Shown here piece by piece: positions 57,630-64,000 of a stretch of 64,000 nt of DNA. Position 1 is the first letter of the stretch; each line of letters begins with the position of its first letter. A program made the translations under genes and the position numbers. Below the pieces are notes generated by a model, which saw nothing but the letters and a program-made list of their open reading frames with translations, searched no databases and was not told the origin of the DNA. Source of the DNA: Candidatus Kinetoplastidibacterium crithidiae (GTDB taxonomy: Bacteria; Pseudomonadota; Gammaproteobacteria; Burkholderiales; Burkholderiaceae_B); assembly GCA_019278155.1 (NCBI GenBank), contig JADMLC010000002.1:1-64000 (forward strand). Direction: 5' to 3'.

Positions 57630-58986
57630 AATAAAAAAATCGGTTGTTTTCTATTTTTGTATAATGTTTATTACTTTCGTAAGCCATTTTGCTGCGGCAA
57701 CAGATAAAAGTAGTGATTGTGAAATTCCTTTTTGTGACAAGATAGCACTTGTTGTTAATAATCAAACATTTACTTTGAGAGATTTATTAAATGAAGAGCA
57801 TAATCTTTGCAGAGAGTTAGAAAAAAAAGGAATTAAGAAAGACCAGGAAAATCTTAGAGAAGATGCCATAAATAGGATTATTGAAAAAGTCTTGATAATT
57901 CAGGAAGCTAATAAAAAAGGTATTTTTGTAAATAATAATGATCTTAATAGTGTTATAGATAATATACTTATAAATAATAATATTAATTTAGATCAGATGC
58001 GTTTGCAGTTGGAGAGAGATCAGATAAGCTGGGGCTCATATTTAGAAATGTTGCGTTGTGACATATATAAAAACTATTTATGTCAACATATTATGGATGA
58101 GAAAAGAATTATTACTAATAGTGATATAGATATTTTTTTAAACAAATCAAAAGTTGTTAATAAAAAATATCTAGGTATTGATAATAAGAATAATCAAGTG
58201 CTTTCTTTAGCACAAATTTTAATCAAAGTGCCAGAAAATGCTACATCTGAAGATATTCAGGCTTTTTATAATAAAGCAGAATCGTTAAGAAATAAATTAC
58301 TTATTGGTGATAATTTTTCTGATGTTGCTAGAGAATTCTCAGATGGATCTGAATCTTATATCGGAGGTTTTTTAGGAAAAAAAACTTTAGATTCTTGGCC
58401 TGATTTGTTTGTTGAAAATATTAATTTTTTGTCTGAAGGTCAAATTAGTCAAGTTTTTCGTAGTAAAAATGGATTTCATATACTGAAGATACTTGGCATA
58501 TATCTTGATTCTGATATGGAAGCTGTTATTTCTAGTAATAACTTGGAAGAACAAGTATATCTAAAACAAATCCTAGTAAAGAAATCTTTTGCTATAGTTG
58601 CTTCGGATGCTATTTCTTATTTGTCTAATATACGCGAGGCAATCATATCAGGGAATATAAGTTTTAAAGATGCAGCACAACACTATTCCCAGGATATTAA
58701 TGCTTCGCAAGGTGGTGATATTGGTTGGGTTGGCGCAGATAGTTTAATTCCAGAATTTAAAAACGCTATCAAAAATTTAGGTGACAAGAAACTCACAGAT
58801 GTAATCACTTCATCTGAAGGTTATTGTTTGCTAGAATTATGTGATAGAAGGGTATTTGATTTTACGGAAAAAAAGAAACGTAATTATGCTTATCAATATT
58901 TATTTGATTTGCAAGTTGATTCTGTGTTTTCAAATTGGTTAGAGTTTATAAAATCAAAGTCACAGATAGATATCAAATTTTTATAA
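57622..58986 (+). CDS. surA: Periplasmic chaperone/peptidyl-prolyl isomerase SurA
   Basis: SurA escorts outer-membrane proteins such as LptD across the periplasm. A signal peptide (SVVFYFCIMFITFVSHFAAA) precedes the N-terminal chaperone domain starting IALVVNNQTFTLRDLLNEE. Two parvulin domains follow: LSLAQILIKVPENATSEDIQ with SDGSESYIGGFLGKKTLDSW, and VYLKQILVKKSF with QDINASQGGDIGWVGADSL. ATG 57622 gives 454 residues and an 8-bp overlap with lptD; the frame extends further back without support. In many proteobacteria pdxA lies between surA and rsmA, but it is absent here. Confidence 0.93.
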   Translation: MHKIKKSVVFYFCIMFITFVSHFAAATDKSSDCEIPFCDKIALVVNNQTFTLRDLLNEEHNLCRELEKKGIKKDQENLREDAINRIIEKVLIIQEANKKGIFVNNNDLNSVIDNILINNNINLDQMRLQLERDQISWGSYLEMLRCDIYKNYLCQHIMDEKRIITNSDIDIFLNKSKVVNKKYLGIDNKNNQVLSLAQILIKVPENATSEDIQAFYNKAESLRNKLLIGDNFSDVAREFSDGSESYIGGFLGKKTLDSWPDLFVENINFLSEGQISQVFRSKNGFHILKILGIYLDSDMEAVISSNNLEEQVYLKQILVKKSFAIVASDAISYLSNIREAIISGNISFKDAAQHYSQDINASQGGDIGWVGADSLIPEFKNAIKNLGDKKLTDVITSSEGYCLLELCDRRVFDFTEKKKRNYAYQYLFDLQVDSVFSNWLEFIKSKSQIDIKFL

Positions 58987-59012
58987 TTAATACTTAGTTT
59001 AATATTATAATT

Positions 59013-59798
59013 ATGTTTTTTCATAAAGCTAGGAAGAGATTCGGTCAGAATTTTTTGGTTGATGATGGTGTAGTACATAATATTATATCAATTTTTAAAC
59101 CTATGACGCATGATTATGTTGTTGAGATTGGCCCTGGTTTATCAGCGATAACAGAACCATTGGTGCATTCTGTAGATACTTTATTATGTATAGAAATAGA
59201 TCGTGATTTAGTGAGAATATTAGAACACAAATTTTCTAGGTATAACAATGTTAGATTCATTGAATCTGATGTTTTGAATTTTGATTTTAAAACTTTGAAT
59301 ATGGGCATAAGACTTATTGGTAATTTGCCTTATAATATTTCAACTCAATTGCTATTTAAAATTATGGAGTTTAGTGATCAAATTATTGATGCTCATTTTA
59401 TGTTACAGAGAGAAGTTGTTGATAGAATGGTTGCTCAACCATCTAGTTCCAATTATGGTCGTTTGTCTGTTATGTTACAAGAGCGTTATGAAATTGAGAG
59501 ATTATTTGATATTAAACCTGATTCATTTAATCCTGTCCCTAAGGTTTTTTCATCATTTGTTCGGATCAAACCTTTGCCTTTTGATAGAGTTAAACCCAAA
59601 AATTATGATTTATTTAAAAAATTAGTCACTAGAGCTTTTTCACAAAAAAGAAAAATTTTGAAAAATTCTTTAGGAGAATGGTCTAATTATCTTGATTGGG
59701 AAAATTTAGATCTCAACTCTCAAATAAGAGCTGAAAATCTTTCTGTTAATAAGTTTATAATGATTTCAGATTTTTTGGATAATAAGGGTATTATATAA
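59013..59798 (+). CDS. rsmA: 16S rRNA (adenine1518/1519-N6) dimethyltransferase RsmA
   Basis: RsmA (KsgA) dimethylates two adenines near the 3' end of 16S rRNA as a late check in 30S assembly. It begins FHKARKRFGQNFLVDDGVVH, with SAM site VVEIGPGLSAITEPLV near residue 36 and the catalytic NLPYNIST at about 104. MLQREVVDRMVAQPSSSNYG and VFSSFVRIKPL follow. At 261 residues it is normal. It lies 26 bp after surA with no pdxA between them. Confidence 0.95.
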   Translation: MFFHKARKRFGQNFLVDDGVVHNIISIFKPMTHDYVVEIGPGLSAITEPLVHSVDTLLCIEIDRDLVRILEHKFSRYNNVRFIESDVLNFDFKTLNMGIRLIGNLPYNISTQLLFKIMEFSDQIIDAHFMLQREVVDRMVAQPSSSNYGRLSVMLQERYEIERLFDIKPDSFNPVPKVFSSFVRIKPLPFDRVKPKNYDLFKKLVTRAFSQKRKILKNSLGEWSNYLDWENLDLNSQIRAENLSVNKFIMISDFLDNKGII

Positions 59799-59817
59799 TT
59801 AATAAGGTATTTATTTT

Positions 59818-61272
59818 TTATATGAGAAAAATAGTTGATAAACCTAAGAATATTAGAAATCCTAAAGAATCTGTTGCAAAAGTTAAAAGTACTGATGATC
59901 CTATTGCTGGATCTTTTCCAAAACGAGACCTTAGTATTGGCACTAAAACTCCAACTAAGGTGCCTATCAAAACATTACATATAATAGCGCCCATCATTAC
60001 TAAGGCAATCATTATTGATTTAGACATGGACCATGCAAAAATAGCAGCTACTATACCTCCACAGCTTCCTACTAGTGAAGCTACCAGCATCTCTCTTTTT
60101 AGTAATTGCCAAAGATCTCTTTCCGTAATATGACCCGTAGCTATTGCTCTTATTACCATTGTCATTGTTTGATTGCCAGAATTTCCACCTATTCCTGCTA
60201 CTATTGACATAAGAAAAGCTAATATCACTAGTTTGCTTACAGTCTCTTCAAATCTAGATGCTATGAATGAAGACACAGATGCTGTAAATAAGTTAGCCAG
60301 TAACCAAGGAGCTCTATTTATTAAGGCTGTAGTTAGATTAGAAAATATATCCTCTTCTTGTAACCCAGCTCTAGATAATTCTTGTACTTGTGAGTTTTCT
60401 TGTATTACATCGACTACATCTGCAATAGTTACTCTGCCAATTAGTTTCCCTTTTTCATCTATTACAGGAGCGGATACAAGATCATATCTTTCAAAAGCTC
60501 CAGCTGCATCTATATCAGAATCTAATGGGTTTAATGTTAGAAAATCACTACTCATTAATGTTTTTACTTCTGCATCAGGCTCGCTTACTAATATGGTAGT
60601 TAGTGCCAAAACTCCTTGTAATCTATCTTGTCTATCTACAACAAATATTTGGTCTGTATGATCTGGTAGTTCTTGTAGTCTGCGTAAATATCGTAAAACA
60701 ACTTCCAGAGTTATATCTTCCCGAACCTTTATTAATTCGAAATCCATCAAAGCGCCAACGCTTTCTTCTGGATAACCCATAACTTTTATTAGTTGTGAGC
60801 GTTCGTAATCATTCAACTTTTTTTGAATTTCAGCAATTGCTTCCGGAGGTAAATCAGGAGATATATAAGCCAACTCATCAGTATCAAGATCGCTGATAGC
60901 TGAAACAAGGCTACTTATAGACATAGTTTCTATGAGTGAGCTTCTAACCCAACTTTCTACTTCTATAAGAATATTTGCGATATAATCTTTTCTTACTATA
61001 GACCAGATTAGTTGCCTTTTATCGGTAGGTAATGATTCTAATATAAAGGCGATGTCTGCTGGGTGTAGATTATTTATGAAATTTTCTAAATTATTGATAT
61101 AATCTTTCTCTACAGACAGAATTGCTTTGTCTGATTCTACTTCTGATATGAATGAGTGTTTCTTTAAGTATTCTTGAATCTTTAATAATGCTTTTTGTGC
61201 ATCTTCTGTATCAAGTCGGCGTAATGATGCATCATTAGGAGTTCTATTGCTTAAATTATTAGTTTGTGTCAT
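59818..61272 (-). CDS. mgtE: Magnesium transporter MgtE
   Basis: MgtE is a magnesium channel in the inner membrane gated by its cytosolic sensor. The N-domain (NLHPADIAFILESLPTDKRQ) is followed by a CBS pair (VGALMDFELIKVREDITLEV; LTLNPLDSDIDAAGAFERYD) and five membrane helices starting FLMSIVAGIGGNSGNQTMTM, which holds the conserved GNSGNQ. The last helices include AIGSSVLLTFATDSLGFLIF. I prefer ATG 61272 (484 residues), a 14-bp overlap with the upstream thioesterase. The frame is open to an ATG at 61311 inside that gene. Confidence 0.93.
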   Translation of the reverse strand: MTQTNNLSNRTPNDASLRRLDTEDAQKALLKIQEYLKKHSFISEVESDKAILSVEKDYINNLENFINNLHPADIAFILESLPTDKRQLIWSIVRKDYIANILIEVESWVRSSLIETMSISSLVSAISDLDTDELAYISPDLPPEAIAEIQKKLNDYERSQLIKVMGYPEESVGALMDFELIKVREDITLEVVLRYLRRLQELPDHTDQIFVVDRQDRLQGVLALTTILVSEPDAEVKTLMSSDFLTLNPLDSDIDAAGAFERYDLVSAPVIDEKGKLIGRVTIADVVDVIQENSQVQELSRAGLQEEDIFSNLTTALINRAPWLLANLFTASVSSFIASRFEETVSKLVILAFLMSIVAGIGGNSGNQTMTMVIRAIATGHITERDLWQLLKREMLVASLVGSCGGIVAAIFAWSMSKSIMIALVMMGAIICNVLIGTLVGVLVPILRSRFGKDPAIGSSVLLTFATDSLGFLIFLGLSTIFLI

Positions 61273-61678
61273 TTTGATTTTCAAATGATGGTAATATGCG
61301 ACTTTTACCATTGTTATCTGTTGCTACAAATGTTAACACGGCTTCAGCTGCTTTAATTAGATTATTTTGAAAGGGTCTTTTTTCTGTATAAACAGTTACT
61401 GATACCGTGATAGATGTTCTTCCTGTTTTTATAATGCGAGCAAATATATTAACGAGGTCGCCAATTTTTATTGCGCTGATGAATTGCATGGAATTTATCG
61501 CAACGGTTGCTACTCTTCCTGATGCTACTTTAGTAGCTGGTACGGAAGCAGCTAAATCTATTTGTGACATAATCCATCCTCCAAATACATCACCGTTAAC
61601 ATTAGCATCAGCAGGCATGGGCATAATTTTTAAAATTAATTCTTTATAGTTGATTTGTTCTGGTTTTAATGTTTCCAT
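61259..61678 (-). CDS. YciA-type acyl-CoA thioesterase
   Basis: This 139-residue hot-dog-fold thioesterase resembles YciA, which hydrolyses a range of acyl-CoAs. The N-terminal block MPMPADANVNGDVFGGWIMS carries the catalytic-type Asn and Asp positions, and IDLAASVPATKVASGRVATV follows. The VNIFARIIKTGRTSITVSV strand is typical. Its end overlaps mgtE start by 14 bp on the same strand, suggesting coupling. Confidence 0.9.
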   Translation of the reverse strand: METLKPEQINYKELILKIMPMPADANVNGDVFGGWIMSQIDLAASVPATKVASGRVATVAINSMQFISAIKIGDLVNIFARIIKTGRTSITVSVTVYTEKRPFQNNLIKAAEAVLTFVATDNNGKSRILPSFENQNDTN

Positions 61679-61777
61679 AATTTCAATATGTAATAGTTTG
61701 TTTTATAAAAATTATATAATATGTTCATTTTTTATGTTTGAATTATAAAATATCAAAAACCAAGGTATTTCATTTTT

Positions 61778-62668
61778 TTATGAAATATTATAATATGATT
61801 TATAGCATAATATGTCTTGTAGTTCTTCTGTGATGTTTTCATATAATTTAGAATTGCTTGCTAAAACCCATCCATTACTTGGCCATGGTTTTTGTTGTAA
61901 CATATCTTCGCACATACCATTTGCCTCTCTTAGTATAATAGTTCCAGCAGCCGTATCCCAAGGAGACAAATCTAATTCTATATATCCATCATACCTACCA
62001 CAAGCTACCCATGCTAGGTCTAAAGAAGCAGAGCCCATTTTTCTAATGCTACTCGCTTGTTTTGTAATTTTTCTAGCTATTTTTGTTTGAATTGTTTGAT
62101 TTGTATAATTATTAGAAGGTAATCCTATAGCTATTATGGATTTGTTTAAATTATCTTTATTACTACAAAATATTTTTTGTTTATTAAGACAAGAACCAAA
62201 GCCAAATAATGATGTAAATAATTCTTTTCGACATGGGTCATATATTACACCTAAAATTGGAGTTTCTTTTGATAGCACACTATTATTTATGGTAGTGCCT
62301 TCTTTAGCTACCAGGGCTATTGAAATTGCGTAATGTGGTATTCCATGTAGAAAATTAGTAGTTCCATCTAATGGGTCTATGCACCATATAACAGATGTAT
62401 CATTAGATTTACCAGACTCCTCAGCTAAAAAACCTACATAATATTCAGTATTTGATTTTAATTTATTAATTATAGCTATTTCTGATTCATAATCTGCTTG
62501 GGTTACTATAGCATTATTCTTCTTAGTGATGATCAGTTCTGTTTTTTTTAAAGAATAATTTCTTAAAATTTCTGCTCCTGCTAATGCAGCTTCAATAGCT
62601 AAGTTAAGTAGTTTGTTAAGATCTGTTTCTTTGAAAATTAAGCTTGTTTTATTGGTATGATTATGCAT
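61778..62668 (-). CDS. Inositol monophosphatase family protein with intact metal site
   Basis: This 296-residue magnesium-dependent phosphatase of the IMPase/SuhB family keeps the active site. The AEESG block has Glu83, DPLDGTTNF holds Asp98, Asp101 and Thr103, VTQAD gives the upstream Asp, and SPWDTAAG holds the C-terminal Asp. GSASLDLAWVACGRYDGYIE matches the family. The substrate is unknown; relatives act on inositol phosphate, histidinol phosphate, NADP or PAP. It is the active-looking paralogue of the degenerate SuhB at 31728-32501. The start is ATG 62668. Confidence 0.9.
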   Translation of the reverse strand: MHNHTNKTSLIFKETDLNKLLNLAIEAALAGAEILRNYSLKKTELIITKKNNAIVTQADYESEIAIINKLKSNTEYYVGFLAEESGKSNDTSVIWCIDPLDGTTNFLHGIPHYAISIALVAKEGTTINNSVLSKETPILGVIYDPCRKELFTSLFGFGSCLNKQKIFCSNKDNLNKSIIAIGLPSNNYTNQTIQTKIARKITKQASSIRKMGSASLDLAWVACGRYDGYIELDLSPWDTAAGTIILREANGMCEDMLQQKPWPSNGWVLASNSKLYENITEELQDILCYKSYYNIS

Positions 62669-62753
62669 ATACGAGGTTTATTATTTTTAGATATTTTTTG
62701 AAAGCTTATCTTGAAATTTTTAGATATAAAATAAATATTTACCATAATTATAT

Positions 62754-64000
62754 ATGAGATTAGGATATAGTAAAGTGAGTCTTATGTTGGATATTAATAA
62801 GGAATTATCGATTTCTTATCATGTGTTTATTGTTGGGAATAAGATTCCATGGAGATGGCAATTTAAGGATTCTTTTACAATATGCCAGACTAGTTTTAAT
62901 AATGGATTAGATTTTCTAGTCACATGGGATACTTGGAAAAATGATACATATAGATGTTCTCGTTTACATTATGTTGTACTTGAGTCAAATAATTATTGCA
63001 AAGAACATTTGAGAAATATTTATTCTAGTTTACCAACTGAATTGCTTAACTATGCTGATTCTTTGTTATGTAAGTTACCTAATTATTGTTATGGAATTTA
63101 TAGACTAGAATTTGAAGATTGTAATTTAACTTTAACTTTGTTTCTTGGAGTTAGACATTTACTTTCTCAACAGATAGTTGCAGAATTTAATGCATATTTT
63201 TTAAGTTATCCAACTATAGAAGAGCAAAAATATTTTAAGAGAACAGTCTTAAATTTATCTAAATTAGCTGCTAAAGAATCTACTATATCGATCATTAAAA
63301 GAGATAATTATATATTAAACATTTTGTATGAAATTGGTTTTAGGGTTTTTATAGAAGGTAGTAGCATTCGGGATTTATATAGAATTGTTGGGGTATGGTC
63401 ACGTATATGGTCATCAAAATATAGATCTTTGATAAAAAGTAACACCAATATTGTTATTGTTGGAGCTGGGCTGTCAGGCATTGGTATAGCTCATGCTTTG
63501 AGTATTAGAGGTATGGAATCAAATATTATAGATATTGATGTTAATGGTGATTGTCATATAGGTCATTTAGCAGCTTCTTTAAGTCCTTCTATATCAGTTG
63601 ATGATAATGTTTTATCTCGTTTGGTAAGGTTTGGTATGGATCGATCCTGGGCAAGATGGTCTCCTTTAATGTCGAAAGCTTTTTTAGATCGCTGTGGTTC
63701 ATTGCAATTAGATATAAGGTTTAAAAATGATAAGATATTAGATGTTATAAATAATAATTCTTCATTAAGTAATCTATACAGATATGTTGATAGGAAGGAA
63801 GCAAGCGATATAGCAGGTATAGAAGTTTCCAGTGGTGGTATTTTTTGTAAAAATAGTATAGTAGTCTCTCCCAGAGTTCTCATAAATAGAATATTAAAAT
63901 TATCAAAAATTAATGTCATTCAACAATTTGTAACAAAGTTAGATAAAAGAGAAGATAAGTGGGTTATCTTTGGTAGGGATGGTAAACAATTGATTAGTGC
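62754..64000 (+). CDS. mnmC: MnmC, tRNA 5-methylaminomethyl-2-thiouridine biosynthesis protein (partial, eroded methyltransferase domain)
   Basis: The frame stays open to the window end, so the C-terminus is missing. MnmC finishes mnm5(s2)U at the wobble base of some tRNAs: a FAD domain removes carboxymethyl and a methyltransferase domain adds methyl. The N-terminal domain is recognisable (HVFIVGNKIPWRW, then GLDFLVTWDTWKND), but the usual ESGFGTG is QTSFNNG and the usual DAFFLDGFAPxxNP region reads NAYFLSYPTIEE. The FAD domain has an intact NIVIVGAGLSGIGIAHALS near residue 232 and DDNVLSRLVRFGMDR. ATG 62754 is the first start; ATG 62784 is possible. No clear ribosome site was seen. Confidence 0.82.
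   Translation, partial: MRLGYSKVSLMLDINKELSISYHVFIVGNKIPWRWQFKDSFTICQTSFNNGLDFLVTWDTWKNDTYRCSRLHYVVLESNNYCKEHLRNIYSSLPTELLNYADSLLCKLPNYCYGIYRLEFEDCNLTLTLFLGVRHLLSQQIVAEFNAYFLSYPTIEEQKYFKRTVLNLSKLAAKESTISIIKRDNYILNILYEIGFRVFIEGSSIRDLYRIVGVWSRIWSSKYRSLIKSNTNIVIVGAGLSGIGIAHALSIRGMESNIIDIDVNGDCHIGHLAASLSPSISVDDNVLSRLVRFGMDRSWARWSPLMSKAFLDRCGSLQLDIRFKNDKILDVINNNSSLSNLYRYVDRKEASDIAGIEVSSGGIFCKNSIVVSPRVLINRILKLSKINVIQQFVTKLDKREDKWVIFGRDGKQLIS

Overview
The window is a gene-dense, very AT-rich bacterial chromosome segment. It carries only vertically inherited housekeeping genes: no insertion sequences, prophage or CRISPR arrays are visible. Protein similarities and gene order (cysS-alkA-accA-tilS-lysC-tRNA-Ser; tRNA-Gln-prs-rplY-pth-ychF; lptD-surA-rsmA; efp with earP) point to a betaproteobacterium of the Alcaligenaceae/Bordetella type with a strongly reduced genome. 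The best guess is a trypanosomatid endosymbiont such as Candidatus Kinetoplastibacterium. That name is inference; the sequence itself shows the AT bias, decayed genes, lost neighbours and betaproteobacterial signatures.

Layout. 1-8.9 kb: an AddB/AddA-like recombination helicase-nuclease pair, the 4.5S SRP RNA, and dnaX-ybaB-recR. 8.9-16.1 kb: transaldolase (minus), carAB, greA, yhbY and rlmE. 16.1-22.6 kb: ftsH-folP-glmM-ppk. 22.6-25.6 kb: tRNA-Pro, a minus-strand rmlBDC operon for dTDP-L-rhamnose (no rmlA here), tRNA-Arg and tRNA-His. 25.6-36 kb: dapA, mutS, a flavin reductase, mscS, trmJ, a catalytically degenerate suhB, a TerC/CBS membrane protein, uppP, a decayed lpxH and ppiB. 36-42.3 kb: cysS, a DNA glycosylase, accA, tilS, lysC and two tRNAs. 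42.3-47.3 kb: DUF1178, efp, earP, a FAD-linked dehydrogenase and mutM. 47.3-52.7 kb: a 666-bp gene-free gap, tRNA-Gln, prs, rplY, pth, a CPBP membrane protein, ychF and coaD. 52.7-64 kb: groESL with a heat-shock-like promoter, tRNA-Lys, lptD-surA-rsmA, mgtE, a thioesterase, an intact inositol-phosphatase paralogue, and the 5' part of mnmC, which runs off the end.

How the genes work together. Most encode translation and its quality control, DNA repair and replication, envelope assembly, and precursor synthesis (carbamoyl phosphate, aspartyl phosphate and dihydrodipicolinate for lysine, PRPP, pantetheine, folate, malonyl-CoA). The clearest linked system is EF-P arginine rhamnosylation. rmlBDC makes most of the dTDP-L-rhamnose pathway, earP encodes the transferase, and efp carries the acceptor arginine. 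All are kept while a lipid A gene (lpxH) in the same window has decayed.

The most interesting signals are signs of reductive evolution at fine scale. EF-P has TAG where its start codon should be. SuhB has lost metal ligands while a paralogue keeps them. MnmC has an eroded methyltransferase domain ahead of an oxidase domain with an intact nucleotide-binding motif. dnaX has an A8 run positioned to yield a gamma-like short product. Two tRNAs have A.C mismatches in their stems.
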